DNA of 43,938 bases from a virus, in IMG/VR virus record IMGVR_UViG_3300036862_000033, positions 1-43,938 of that record; one strand, written 5' to 3'. A model generated the notes under the pieces. That model worked only from the letters and a program-made list of their open reading frames with translations. It did not search any database and was not told where the DNA came from. The position numbers were made by a program, and so were the translations under genes. This document shows, one piece after another, positions 30,828 through 39,305 of this stretch (positions are counted from its first letter, which is position 1; each line of letters begins with the position of its first letter).

Positions 30828-31091
30828 TCAGGTCTCCTTCGGGCCCAGCACCGCCGCCAGCGATGCGCCCGTAATCTGCAGCTCTCGAATCGGCCACCGC
30901 CACGCACCGCCCGCGTGACTGGCCACGAACACCAACGGCTGCTGCGAGAGCCGAAAGGGGTCGGGATGATCGAGGGTGCCGATCAAGGTCGACACCCCCG
31001 CATCGTGCACGATAGTCCACCCTGTGACGGCCGACGCGACGTGGTAGGCCCATCGGACCTCGCCCACCACGCCGCGCACCGTCACAGCCAT
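30828..31091 (-). CDS. Small tail protein
   Basis: An 87-residue protein starting MAVTVRGVVGEVRWAYHVAS, with DHPDPFRLSQQPLVFVASHA and WRWPIRELQITGASLAAVLG. It stands between the tail tube and gpG, so a minor tail role is expected. No family name is known to me. Confidence 0.68.
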   Translation of the reverse strand: MAVTVRGVVGEVRWAYHVASAVTGWTIVHDAGVSTLIGTLDHPDPFRLSQQPLVFVASHAGGAWRWPIRELQITGASLAAVLGPKET

Positions 31092-31098
31092 ACGTTAC

Positions 31099-31497
31099 TT
31101 AAGGCTTCCGGCCCCATGCACCGTTCGAGACAAAATTCCCGGACAACGTGTTCGCGCCGCCAACCGGCACCGCGATCGACGCATCCAACCACGCCGGGCC
31201 GTACCAGTACATAGTCGGCGCACTCGACGCGGGGTACAGATAGAGCCGGCACCCATCGGCGGAGTCCGCCGCCGTGAACAGGCTGAGGCCCGTGTCATCA
31301 AGAAAGCCGGTGACCGTGCCTTTGACATCCTTCAGCCCTTGGACGTATGTCTTGTTGGGATCGCCGAACGCGGTGACTTCGACCTTGTCCGTTGAGAGAT
31401 CCAATGTCCATCCTGAGAGCGCGACGGTGGACGTGGCCGCCCCAGCGCCCGTTGTGCTCATGTAGACCACCCCCGATTTCCCATGGTAGCGAGCCAT
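31099..31497 (-). CDS. Major tail tube protein
   Basis: A 132-residue protein: VALSGWTLDLSTDKVEVTAF, NKTYVQGLKDVKGTVTGFLD, then the second sheet GCRLYLYPASSAPTMYWYG and TLSGNFVSNGAWGR. This is the TP901-1/phiE125-type tail tube signature (GDxNKTYVQGLxD). It is followed by gpG and the tape measure gene and preceded by a glycosyltransferase/methyltransferase pair. Confidence 0.88.
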   Translation of the reverse strand: MARYHGKSGVVYMSTTGAGAATSTVALSGWTLDLSTDKVEVTAFGDPNKTYVQGLKDVKGTVTGFLDDTGLSLFTAADSADGCRLYLYPASSAPTMYWYGPAWLDASIAVPVGGANTLSGNFVSNGAWGRKP

Positions 31498-31515
31498 TGA
31501 TGTCTCCCTGCTCCG

Positions 31516-32592
31516 TTACGCAGCCCGTCGCTGCAAGAGCGTCTGTATGTCACCAATGACTTGAGTCGAACGCTCGACCCAGGACGACTCGGCCACACAG
31601 GCCGGCAGATCACGTGCGATATGCGCGCGCCCGACAGGATTCGCCAACCACGATCGCAGCAATGACGCGGCGTCCGCGGGCGTGTCGAAGGTCGGCACGA
31701 GGTCGCCGAAGATTTCGCCCACTTCCGCGCGGGCCGTCGAGAGATGGAACGCGCCGCAGGCCGCCAGTTCATACGCCCGCGGGTTCAACGATTCCGCGTA
31801 GGCGATCGTCGGTGCCTGCCGTCCCCATCCCTTCGACGTGCGATACAGGTTGAGCCCGATCTTCGCGCGCCGATAGAGGGCTGCCGTCACGGCGTTATCG
31901 ACTTGCGCTCCGCGTACACAACGGCGGAGCGGATGCCGTGAGCCGAGCGCCTCCCATGATCCGTACAGGCCCAGATCGATCCCGCTCCAATCAATCGCGG
32001 ACAGCCACTCGACCCGCTCACGGAAGGCGGACCCGACGAACACGACATCATGCGCCGCGACGGCCATGTCACCGGGTTGCGGGCCACGCCGATGCCGTTC
32101 GGGATGCCAGCCATGGGGCAGATACCCGCTGTGCGGGTTCACCTGACGGAACGCCTCGACGGCGGAGCGCTCGTTCGTCCAGCAGCCATCCACCAGCGCT
32201 GCCACCGCCAATTCCTTTTCTAGATCGTACGGGGATTCGGTGAACGCGACCACCACGCGGAGCCCGGCGCGCTTCATTAACACGATGACATCCGGATGCA
32301 GAAACATCGCGCTGACGGCGAGAACGACATCGACGTTGTGACGGAGCGCCATCTCCAACGCGCCGATCCCGGCCTGATAGAACACATCGGCCACAGTCGG
32401 CTTTGCAATCGCTGGGTTGCGTTTCTTCGTGCGGCGCCAGTTGTAATGCAACCACCGCTGCGAGCGATCGATCCGCTGATCGAGCATGTACCGCACGATA
32501 CGAACACCGTGTTGCTCCAGCCCATAGCGCAAGCCGGCCGCGACATCCGCCGTCGCCCATGATGCGCCCGGGTCAATGAAGAGAACCGTCAC
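31516..32592 (-). CDS. Glycosyltransferase (GT-B, CgeB-like)
   Basis: A 358-residue protein from a GTG that overlaps the methyltransferase stop (GTGA). N-terminal VTVLFIDPGASWATADVAAG and LRYGLEQHGVRIVRYMLDQR, a middle segment DVVLAVSAMFLHPDVIVLMK, and the C-terminal nucleotide-sugar side KIGLNLYRTSKGW, NPRAYELAACGAFHLST, VPTFDTPADAASLLRSWL (CgeB/Glyco_trans_1-like). Substrate unknown. Its place directly before the tail-tube gene suggests glycosylation of a virion protein or of its own appendages. Confidence 0.85.
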   Translation of the reverse strand: MTVLFIDPGASWATADVAAGLRYGLEQHGVRIVRYMLDQRIDRSQRWLHYNWRRTKKRNPAIAKPTVADVFYQAGIGALEMALRHNVDVVLAVSAMFLHPDVIVLMKRAGLRVVVAFTESPYDLEKELAVAALVDGCWTNERSAVEAFRQVNPHSGYLPHGWHPERHRRGPQPGDMAVAAHDVVFVGSAFRERVEWLSAIDWSGIDLGLYGSWEALGSRHPLRRCVRGAQVDNAVTAALYRRAKIGLNLYRTSKGWGRQAPTIAYAESLNPRAYELAACGAFHLSTARAEVGEIFGDLVPTFDTPADAASLLRSWLANPVGRAHIARDLPACVAESSWVERSTQVIGDIQTLLQRRAA

Positions 32593-33224
32593 ACTGGCTT
32601 CCTCGCCGAGCATAGATAGCCGGTGGTCGCCTGGGTTTGGCTGGCAAACCCGAAACACTCAAAGCGCCGCATGAAGTCGTAGGCCGCTGCACCTTCGTCC
32701 GTCCACGCGCACGGCACAATCGTCACGTCGACGAACGCCTGGAGGAGGAGCTCCCAACCATGCCGCGTGAATCGCCAGTAATCGCGGTACTCACCCTCGA
32801 TGCCGTGCTCTGGCCAGATGTAGGGCGACGTCACGAGGAGCAATCCGCCAGGCTTCAGCACGCGCCGTACTTCGTCCACCGCCGCGCGCGGATCCGTGCA
32901 GTGCTCCAAGACTTCCGTCAGCAGCACGCCATCGAAGACGTCGTCCGGAAACGGCAGCGCCAGCAGATCGCCGCGGACGTCTTCGCCATGCTCGCCGAAT
33001 GTGACATAGCCATCCCCCAACCACCGGCGCGGGATATAGACGCCGACGTCGAGGATGTCGCGCCCAAGCGCCGCGCGGTTCGACCAGATCCAGTGTTCGA
33101 GCTGCAGGCGATGAAAGTCGGGCGCGGGGAATTCATGCAGGCCCGGCGTCTGCTGCGACCAGCGCAGCAACAGCGCGGCATCGACCGACTGACTGAGCCC
33201 GTAGAGCAACACGTCGCGACTCAT
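32589..33224 (-). CDS. SAM-dependent methyltransferase (type 11)
   Basis: A 211-residue class I methyltransferase: ILDVGVYIPRRWLGDG (motif I region), VRGDLLALPFPDDVFDGVLL, TEVLEHCTDPRAAVDEVRRV and LKPGGLLLVTSPYIWPEHG. The family methylates small molecules or sugars. It overlaps the tail terminator (ATGA) and the glycosyltransferase (GTGA), so the pair may build a methylated glycan on the virion. Confidence 0.88.
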   Translation of the reverse strand: MSRDVLLYGLSQSVDAALLLRWSQQTPGLHEFPAPDFHRLQLEHWIWSNRAALGRDILDVGVYIPRRWLGDGYVTFGEHGEDVRGDLLALPFPDDVFDGVLLTEVLEHCTDPRAAVDEVRRVLKPGGLLLVTSPYIWPEHGIEGEYRDYWRFTRHGWELLLQAFVDVTIVPCAWTDEGAAAYDFMRRFECFGFASQTQATTGYLCSARKPV

Positions 33225-33637
33225 AGACTCGCCATCACCCTGTAGTGCCCGAGGCGCCTAAACCAGAGGATCGAGGTGTCACTCTCGTCACGCTCGGTCT
33301 TGCGATCGCGCGCTTCTCGATAGCACGTCATTAGCGTGTATCCAGGGATCGAAAACGAGGCGCCTTCAAGCAACGCGTCGACGCGCGCGAACGCCGCCTT
33401 TGGATTCCCATTCGCTGTGGATAACATCCGCACTTCAACGGCGTACAGGTTGTCTTCGTACGAACGTCCGCCAAACTGCTGCACGTCCTGTTCGTCCACG
33501 AAACTGACCACGACAAACCGCGTCGCATCTGGCGGGGCCTGATCCCAATACACCCCATTCGGCACTAAGGCCAGTAACGTGGCGTCGGCGCCAAGCCGCG
33601 CGATCACCGCATTGTCGATGTCGCTGCTGTCGGCCAT
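33221..33637 (-). CDS. Tail terminator-like protein
   Basis: A 138-residue protein: IDNAVIARLGADATLLALVP, TRFVVVSFVDEQDVQQFGGR, YAVEVRMLSTANGNPKAAFA. This is the usual size and layout of the tail terminator (DUF3168-like, gpU-like) between the gp10-like and tube genes. Its ATG directly abuts the TAA upstream in the same frame. Confidence 0.75.
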   Translation of the reverse strand: MADSSDIDNAVIARLGADATLLALVPNGVYWDQAPPDATRFVVVSFVDEQDVQQFGGRSYEDNLYAVEVRMLSTANGNPKAAFARVDALLEGASFSIPGYTLMTCYREARDRKTERDESDTSILWFRRLGHYRVMASL

Positions 33638-34075
33638 TTACGGATTTCCACTCACGACGAGGCCCTTGCGCTCCAGGAGATCCCGCAACTTGTCGTACAT
33701 CTTGCGGCGGGCCGCGATCATCGTCTTAACAAATACATGCGTCGGTGGCGTGTTTCCCCACATGATCCCGGTGCTTTTCCCGCCCGCCCAATGCCGCGCC
33801 TGAGACCCGTTGTCGAACAGCCACGCGATCGGATCGTTGGCTTTCACCACAACCGCCGCCGCAAACTGCCCCGCCTGACGCTGCTCGACGGTCACCGACT
33901 CCTGCAAGTGGCCTGTTACACGATGCGCGCCATAGACTGTGCGTATCGCGACAGCGGCCCCATTCCCAGCGCCTTCGACTTCACGCGAAGCTTCGACCGT
34001 CAGTTCCGCCGGCAGGGCGCGGAGTGCCGCCTTCAACTCGTCCAGCCCGTCAAAGACGATCCTGTTGTTGCTCAT
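33638..34075 (-). CDS. HK97 gp10-like tail completion protein
   Basis: A 145-residue protein starting MSNNRIVFDGLDELKAALRA, the classic gp10 opening, followed by RTVYGAHRVTGHLQESVTVE, FAAAVVVKANDPIAWLFDNG and RRKMYDKLRDLLER. The ATG overlaps the membrane gene stop (ATGA). It joins head and tail at the neck. Confidence 0.88.
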   Translation of the reverse strand: MSNNRIVFDGLDELKAALRALPAELTVEASREVEGAGNGAAVAIRTVYGAHRVTGHLQESVTVEQRQAGQFAAAVVVKANDPIAWLFDNGSQARHWAGGKSTGIMWGNTPPTHVFVKTMIAARRKMYDKLRDLLERKGLVVSGNP

Positions 34076-34227
34076 ATCGACTGGCCCCGCAGCAACCGCA
34101 CCACGATGATGATGACGACCACCACCAGTAGGACATGGATGGCATTGCCACCGACCGGGAACGCGAACGCGCCCAGCAGCCACAGGATCAGGAGGATGAC
34201 GATAATCAGGATCAGCGGATCGCCCAT
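34072..34227 (-). CDS. 51-residue double-membrane-helix protein, DUF5670-like
   Basis: Starts MGDPLILIIVILLILWLLGA, then a Pro/Gly turn (FPVGGNAIHV) and a second helix LLVVVVIIIVVRLLRG. This looks like the bacterial DUF5670 (lmo0937-like) membrane proteins. It lies inside the head-tail connector operon, three bases after the head-closure stop and overlapping the gp10-like ATG. A membrane protein here is unusual; it may act in host entry or lysogeny. Confidence 0.75.
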   Translation of the reverse strand: MGDPLILIIVILLILWLLGAFAFPVGGNAIHVLLVVVVIIIVVRLLRGQSI

Positions 34228-34229
34228 GA

Positions 34230-34562
34230 CTACACCACCTCCACGCACACCAGTACGAGATCGACGTCCCGCTCGTCAGGATTCGCTACGCCCGTGACAC
34301 TCAACGTCCGCCCCTTGAACAGCACCCGCGTTGCTGTCGTCACACCCGCCTGATAATCCAGCGTGACAATGTGCGAGGCTGTCGAGAGCACCGTCCCAGC
34401 GATCGTGCGCTCCAGATCCCGCGCCGTCGCCGGCTTGACTTCCGCATACCGCGATCCCAATGAGGCCCACGTTTGCGTGTATCCGCCGTCCCCGTCTGGC
34501 ACGCTCGGCCCAGGATTTTCCAGCGTCACCAAATGCCGCTTCTGTCCTCGCGTCGCCATCAT
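34230..34562 (-). CDS. Head closure / head-tail adaptor protein
   Basis: A 110-residue protein of the SPP1 gp16 / phage head-tail adaptor type: GQKRHLVTLENPG, DGDGGYTQTWASLGSRYAEV, STASHIVTLDYQAGVTTATR and GRTLSVTGVANPDERDVDL. It closes the capsid after packaging. Two adjacent ATG codons compete for the start; the first overlaps the connector stop (ATGA). Confidence 0.87.
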   Translation of the reverse strand: MMATRGQKRHLVTLENPGPSVPDGDGGYTQTWASLGSRYAEVKPATARDLERTIAGTVLSTASHIVTLDYQAGVTTATRVLFKGRTLSVTGVANPDERDVDLVLVCVEVV

Positions 34563-35071
34563 GCCAACGCCGGATCCCGCTGCCGCCTCAGTAGCCGTTC
34601 AATCGCCAGCCAACACGCTTCATCGGCCTTCTCGTCGTCGCCGCGCTGCTCGTACAGCCTCGTCAACATCAACAAGACCGCTGCCTGCACCTGCCCAGGC
34701 ACCGTCGCGTCGGTCCATGTCGGACTACTGACCGTGCCAGCGGCAGACGACTGCCCCACCGTGACATTGACCGGCACGGTAAACATGGTCGGCCCTGTAA
34801 CCGTGATCACCTGTGCTCCGTTCACCGTCGGCGTGGTCGTCGTCCCGGCGATGGTGGACGTCGCCCCACTCGTCAGGCTATGCGGCACCGACGTGGTAAT
34901 AACCGTGGGATTGGCCACGGAGATCGACGCAATCGCCGTCAGCCGCACCTTCAGGTAATCGAGGATGATCGCGCTCGCCTGCTCGACCTTGACATTGATG
35001 TCCCAGTCGTGATCGTCGTCTGGCACCCGAAGGTGGATTTTTGCCAACTCGAGGGACACCAGCGCCGCCAT
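34559..35071 (-). CDS. Head-tail connector (gp6-like) with inserted beta domain
   Basis: A 170-residue protein. Residues 1-42 (LELAKIHLRVPDDDHDWDIN, QASAIILDYLKV) and 128-170 (VQAAVLLMLTRLYEQRGDDE) make the helical HK97 gp6-type adaptor. Between them lies an inserted beta segment of about 80 residues (PTVITTSVPHSLTSGATSTI, GAQVITVTGPTMFTVPVNVT). It should form the first ring below the portal. The insert probably projects outward. Confidence 0.83.
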   Translation of the reverse strand: MAALVSLELAKIHLRVPDDDHDWDINVKVEQASAIILDYLKVRLTAIASISVANPTVITTSVPHSLTSGATSTIAGTTTTPTVNGAQVITVTGPTMFTVPVNVTVGQSSAAGTVSSPTWTDATVPGQVQAAVLLMLTRLYEQRGDDEKADEACWLAIERLLRRQRDPALA

Positions 35072-35769
35072 TACGCACCCACCTTCACGACCGGCACAAG
35101 GTCACGGCCATTTAAGCCGTCCTTGCCGTCACGCCCGCGCTTCACGGCCAGCGTCCACGCCTTTGATCCATCCCCCGGCTTCGCCGTCGTCGGCATGGTG
35201 CAGTGCCATTCCGATCCCGCCCAGGTCACGCGGTCGCAGGACTCGTACCCCTTACCATCGATGTGCACGCCGCGATAGATCGGCATCGGGAAGCGCAAGA
35301 CGCCCCCCTCAATCGGATCGCCGTTCTTGAAGCACAGCGTGACCGTCCGCTCACCGTCGAACAGGACCTTGATGTTCTCCAGCGTGCCGTCCCGACCGTT
35401 CAGCCCGTCCGCGCCGCGCGCGCCATCAAGCCCCTTCTCGCCTGGGACGCCTGGTACCCCTGGCAACCCATCGCGCCCGTCACGCCCTAGCGCCCCCTCT
35501 GGGCCACGCTCCCCGGCAGGGCCTGCCTGACCATCCGCCCCGCGCTCACCGGCCGGCCCGGGCGCTCCTGCGGCGCCTGGCGGCCCCTGTGCGCCGTCCA
35601 AGCCCTTCTCGCCGGCCGGTCCAGGCGCTCCGTCACGGCCAGGGATTAGCGCCTTGGTCTCGAGCGCCGCCGTGAACCGCGCCTCGGTCTGCGCAATGGC
35701 CGCCGCGATGGCGTCGCGGATCACAGGCGCGATACCGCGGACCACAGCCGTCAGATCGGCCTCAGTCAT
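35071..35769 (-). CDS. Collagen-like virion protein
   Basis: A 232-residue protein with an N-terminal helix ([20 protein letters not shown]), about 25 Gly-X-Y triplets (residues about 44-128, with [16 protein letters not shown]), and a C-terminal beta domain ([46 protein letters not shown]). Collagen-like triplets form trimeric rods. Between portal and connector genes it may be a capsid or neck fibre. It overlaps both neighbours. Confidence 0.85.
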   Translation of the reverse strand: MTEADLTAVVRGIAPVIRDAIAAAIAQTEARFTAALETKALIPGRDGAPGPAGEKGLDGAQGPPGAAGAPGPAGERGADGQAGPAGERGPEGALGRDGRDGLPGVPGVPGEKGLDGARGADGLNGRDGTLENIKVLFDGERTVTLCFKNGDPIEGGVLRFPMPIYRGVHIDGKGYESCDRVTWAGSEWHCTMPTTAKPGDGSKAWTLAVKRGRDGKDGLNGRDLVPVVKVGA

Positions 35770-37154
35770 GCGGCCAGCAGCTCCAGTTCTTTGCGGAGGA
35801 GCGCATCGAGGCTCGCCGCCATCTGATCGGGCGCGAGGTCATCCGGCTCTGATGCCGGCGGGAGTGCGGCTGGTGCCGGCGGTGGTTGTTCCGCGGCGCG
35901 AATCTTGGCCTCGTCAATCGCAGCCAATGCTTCCAGGGAATGATTCTGCTCTTGCATGTAGACGACGTCGCCGCCCTCCACGCCAGGCAAACCTTGGTAC
36001 CTCTTGCGGACTTCGTTGACGGTCATGCCGCTGCGGATCCCCTCGCCTGCGGCTTTCGCCCGTGTGCCCGTGTCCATCCAAATCAGATCGTTGATGTCGA
36101 ATTCGGTGCCGTACGGTTTCGGCAGTTCCAGCCCTTCGTCCAGACACGTCTCGAGCGCCGTCAAGAGGCTCTGAATGCACTGGGAGTAGTACTGCTGGAT
36201 CAACGGCTCGATGTTGGCGTACGGCGGCGGAGGCCCGACCCCGATCATGTAGGGTGGTACATGGAAACAGGAGCACACAGTCTCCGCCGTCCACTTCAAC
36301 TGTTCGATCAGCTGGGAATCAACCGCAGACATCGACAGCTGTTCGTACTTCAGCCCGTCGCCCACGACCACGACTTTACCGACGTTGTCGCCGGTGAAGT
36401 TCATGTTGAAGTAGTCGGCCAGCCGTGTCGCGGTCTCATTCGCGATAGCCCCTGGCGCCGAGAGAATCCCGCTCGGATTCGATCCGACACTAAAAAACTT
36501 CTGGCTGTTGTTCTGAATCGCCAGCCCTTGCAGCGCCGCGGTACCACAGGCGTAAATCGGCGTCACCCCGATCAGCGGGTGATAGAGCGCGCACATGATG
36601 TCGTGGATGATCTCGCGCGCTGGGACGACGATCCGTTCTTCGCGCAGTTCCGAGAGATCATCGCGGCGAATCTCGTAGTACACGGCGCCGTCTGGTGTCA
36701 CCAGCGGGGTCACGCGCGTCGAATCGAGCACATACATGGCCGTCACCACGCCACGCTGATCCCGCTGCTTCAGGACATAGGTGTTGCCGCGCGCGAGCTT
36801 CGAGACGATCCATTGCTCGATGAACTTCACAATGGTCTGGTAGCGATTCGGCTTGCGCAGCACCGGCGAAAAGGCTGGCGATTCCGTCTCGGTCCAGATG
36901 CCGTCCTCGTCCTCTTCCACCAGCCGTAGACACAGTTTCGCGATGTCCCCGGCTATGAGCGAGACGCACGCATAGACGGCGGAATACGTGAGGACGTCTT
37001 GCGCGCGAATTTCAATATTTCTCTGCCAGCTTCCAGTAAATGATTCCCTGATAATCGGCCACCACCCGCCAGTGCTTGGACTTAATGGCCGAAGACTCAG
37101 CGACTTCGTTCGCAGCTCTATGTGGCGCCCGAAGAGCTGGAGTGATATATTCAC
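35766..37154 (-). CDS. Portal protein, HK97 type
   Basis: A 462-residue portal: [13 protein letters not shown]-type segment ([20 protein letters not shown]), [80 protein letters not shown] and [11 protein letters not shown]. The C-terminus is acidic and Pro/Ala-rich. It forms the dodecameric ring for DNA entry. Here it lies downstream of the capsid gene rather than before it, an uncommon order in HK97-like phages. Confidence 0.94.
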   Translation of the reverse strand: MNISLQLFGRHIELRTKSLSLRPLSPSTGGWWPIIRESFTGSWQRNIEIRAQDVLTYSAVYACVSLIAGDIAKLCLRLVEEDEDGIWTETESPAFSPVLRKPNRYQTIVKFIEQWIVSKLARGNTYVLKQRDQRGVVTAMYVLDSTRVTPLVTPDGAVYYEIRRDDLSELREERIVVPAREIIHDIMCALYHPLIGVTPIYACGTAALQGLAIQNNSQKFFSVGSNPSGILSAPGAIANETATRLADYFNMNFTGDNVGKVVVVGDGLKYEQLSMSAVDSQLIEQLKWTAETVCSCFHVPPYMIGVGPPPPYANIEPLIQQYYSQCIQSLLTALETCLDEGLELPKPYGTEFDINDLIWMDTGTRAKAAGEGIRSGMTVNEVRKRYQGLPGVEGGDVVYMQEQNHSLEALAAIDEAKIRAAEQPPPAPAALPPASEPDDLAPDQMAASLDALLRKELELLAA

Positions 37155-37165
37155 ACCGCCCCCAC

Positions 37166-37813
37166 ATGACGCCAGACGAACTTAAACGGCGGAGGCACGC
37201 CTATCACTTGAAGTGGCGAGCAAAGCATCACGCCGCCCTGCTGATCAAGGAGAAGGCATGGCGCGAGGCAAGACGCGACGCACTTCGTGCACAGTCGAAG
37301 GCGTGGCGTCTCGCCCATCTGGACAAGTCCATTGCGCAAGGACGATCGGCATATGCCGCCAAACGCGATGAACTGGTAGCGAAGAAGCGAGCCTATAACG
37401 CTGCGCGCCGAGACGAGATCAACGCGAAATGCCGAGCGTATGAGGCTCTGCACCGTGACAAAAAACTCGCTCGTGGCCGTGCCTATAGAGAGGCGCATCG
37501 CGAGACATTGCGCGCGAAGGGACGCGAGTACTCCAAGGCAAATCGCAGCATAGTTGCCGCAGGAGCCATGAGACGCCATGCGGCACGACGACAGGCTGTG
37601 CCGACGTGGGCCGACCACCAAGCAATACGGGCGTTCTACCGAGAAGCCGCTCGCTTGACGTACGACACGGGCATCAAGCACAACGTTGATCACGTCATCC
37701 CGCTGCGCGGCCGAACAGTCTGCGGACTCCACGTTGCGGCAAACCTCCGCGTCATCACGCAAAGCGAGAATTGCCGTAAGTCCAACAAGTTCCCCGCGAG
37801 CCTCGCGTCTTAG
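37166..37813 (+). CDS. HNH endonuclease, antisense insertion
   Basis: A 215-residue protein. A basic repeat region (KAWREARRDALRAQSKAWRL, KRAYNAARRDEINAKCRAYE, GRAYREAHRETLRAKGREY) precedes the HNH domain HNVDHVIPLRGRTVCGLHVA and NLRVITQSENCRKSNKF. It lies between the portal and a small head gene on the opposite strand, with weak ribosome site. A free-standing homing-type endonuclease is likely. The start at 37166 is preferred to an upstream ATG inside the portal region. Confidence 0.88.
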   Translation: MTPDELKRRRHAYHLKWRAKHHAALLIKEKAWREARRDALRAQSKAWRLAHLDKSIAQGRSAYAAKRDELVAKKRAYNAARRDEINAKCRAYEALHRDKKLARGRAYREAHRETLRAKGREYSKANRSIVAAGAMRRHAARRQAVPTWADHQAIRAFYREAARLTYDTGIKHNVDHVIPLRGRTVCGLHVAANLRVITQSENCRKSNKFPASLAS

Positions 37814-37820
37814 CATCCGC

Positions 37821-38066
37821 CTACTTCTTCGGCTTTGCGTGGGGGACGTCGTCCGTCGTCATCGGCGGGACGGCGGTTCCCTTCGCCGCGGCTACCTTGT
37901 GGGCTGCAGCCGCATCATCCGCGCGTACCGCTTTGCCCTGCGTCACGACAGTGTCCGCGAATGCCTCGTCAATGTCGTACGTGTCCCCAATCTCATACGC
38001 CTTGCCAAAGGCGGTATGCGCCTGGAGGGCGGTCACCTTGACGGTCTTCGATTTTTCGTCAGCCAT
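37821..38066 (-). CDS. Small head-associated protein
   Basis: An 81-residue protein: KTVKVTALQAHTAFGKAYEI, GDTYDIDEAFADTVVTQGKA and an Ala/Lys/Pro tail. This pattern resembles small proteins seen near head genes in several siphoviruses. Position within the head operon supports a virion or assembly role. Confidence 0.7.
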   Translation of the reverse strand: MADEKSKTVKVTALQAHTAFGKAYEIGDTYDIDEAFADTVVTQGKAVRADDAAAAHKVAAAKGTAVPPMTTDDVPHAKPKK

Positions 38067-38075
38067 GCGCGCTCC

Positions 38076-38531
38076 TTATTGTCGTTGTTGGAACCACAAC
38101 CGTACCGTGCCGCCTTTCGAGACGCCCGCATTCGAGACGACGAGATCGAGCGTGGTCGTCGCGTCATAAAGGATGGGCGCGGTCGGCACGATGATCGTGG
38201 ATACGGTCGCGCTGAGATTCGCGCCCGTCCCCGCCAGAAAATCCACGCCGTTGGCATCATTCAGGACGATGTCGTACAACGCCGACGGCGCCGTCCCGCC
38301 GCCGTCGGGAATGAACTTGATCTGGACTAAGAAGCCAACCACCGGCGTAATGGCGTTCCCGCTCACGTTGCCAGAGGCATCAGACACCCACGCCAGGCTG
38401 TATTTCGTGCAGCGAATATCCGAGAGCGTGGTCGTCGTCACCGTGACGGTCCCGACGGCCTGCGGACTGGCCTGCAGCAATAGCGCGAGGACGACACCAA
38501 CGAACACTGCCATCCGAAGACGCCGCGTCAT
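38076..38531 (-). CDS. Virion-type beta protein with N-terminal signal-like segment
   Basis: A 151-residue protein overlapping the methyltransferase by ATGA. The N-terminus MTRRLRMAVFVGVVLALLLQ then ASPQAVG looks like a Sec signal. The rest (YSLAWVSDASGNVSG, FIPDGGGTAPSALYDIVLND, ANLSATVSTIIVPTAPIL) matches a virion protein family common in siphoviruses that normally lacks a signal. An exported copy would be unusual; the segment could also be a hydrophobic anchor. Confidence 0.75.
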   Translation of the reverse strand: MTRRLRMAVFVGVVLALLLQASPQAVGTVTVTTTTLSDIRCTKYSLAWVSDASGNVSGNAITPVVGFLVQIKFIPDGGGTAPSALYDIVLNDANGVDFLAGTGANLSATVSTIIVPTAPILYDATTTLDLVVSNAGVSKGGTVRLWFQQRQ

Positions 38532-39142
38532 ACGCACTCCTTCTTCGTGCCGTAGATCAACTGGATGCCGTGTCGATCCGCTGGGGTGGATTGATACCGC
38601 GTCAGCGAGAGCCGGTGCTCGCGCTCGAACTGATCCCACGCCTGCTTCACGCCCGGGTACATGTCGCTGCCATAGTCATCGCCCAGAATCAGCCCGCCCG
38701 GGCGCACATATGGCACCCACGCGCGCAGATCGGCGAGTACGCCCTCATATGAGTGATCGGCGTCGACATAGAGGTAATCGATCGGCTGTGTCCAGTAGAT
38801 CGCCGCGTCGACCGTATCCGACACGATCAGCCGCACGTTCGTATTGACTTCCGCCTGGATCAGATTGCGCGCACAGTTCGCGAGCATCCACGGCATCGTG
38901 ACATTCGTCATTGCGGACAGGCGCGTCTCGGCGTTTACGTTGCCGCGCCAGTTGTCGACGCATGTCAGCGCGCCGCCCCACCGCCGGATAGCGCGGGCCA
39001 CCGGAATCGCCGACGCGCCCTGCCACGTCCCGAGCTCGACGCAGACCACCGGGCGATACCGTTCGACCAGCGCAAGAATCTGACTGCCGTGGTTGAACCA
39101 GCCTTGCGTCAGGGGATCGGCGGCGATCGCGGTGTCAGGCAT
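38528..39142 (-). CDS. SAM-dependent methyltransferase (Methyltransf_24 type)
   Basis: A 204-residue class I methyltransferase: VVCVELGTWQGASAIPVARA, LTCVDNWRGNVNAE, IDYLYVDADHSYEGVLADLR and YVRPGGLILGDDYGSD. This subtype often modifies sugars in glycan or nucleotide-sugar pathways. Paired with the neighbouring glycosyltransferase, three genes after the capsid gene, it may tailor a virion glycan. Confidence 0.88.
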   Translation of the reverse strand: MPDTAIAADPLTQGWFNHGSQILALVERYRPVVCVELGTWQGASAIPVARAIRRWGGALTCVDNWRGNVNAETRLSAMTNVTMPWMLANCARNLIQAEVNTNVRLIVSDTVDAAIYWTQPIDYLYVDADHSYEGVLADLRAWVPYVRPGGLILGDDYGSDMYPGVKQAWDQFEREHRLSLTRYQSTPADRHGIQLIYGTKKECV

Positions 39143-39305
39143 GGACCCTCGTGTACCCGCGCGCGAGCAAATCCTCGATCAGCGCCGCCTGTGCAACCGC
39201 ATAGAACTTGGCCGTTCCGCTGAATCCCGAGTCCTGCGGCGGCTTCAGTTCTACGATCTCGTCGTCAGGCGGAGACGCCTTCGGCTTGGATGGTTCGGTA
39301 CGCAT
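39135..39305 (-). CDS. Possible 56-residue protein between glycosyl- and methyltransferase
   Basis: Frame MRTEPSKPKASPPDDEIVEL followed by FYAVAQAALIEDLLARGYTR. It overlaps the glycosyltransferase by 41 bases and the methyltransferase by 8. The tail looks like a short helical adaptor. Without a clear ribosome site the call is moderate. Confidence 0.5.
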   Translation of the reverse strand: MRTEPSKPKASPPDDEIVELKPPQDSGFSGTAKFYAVAQAALIEDLLARGYTRVHA

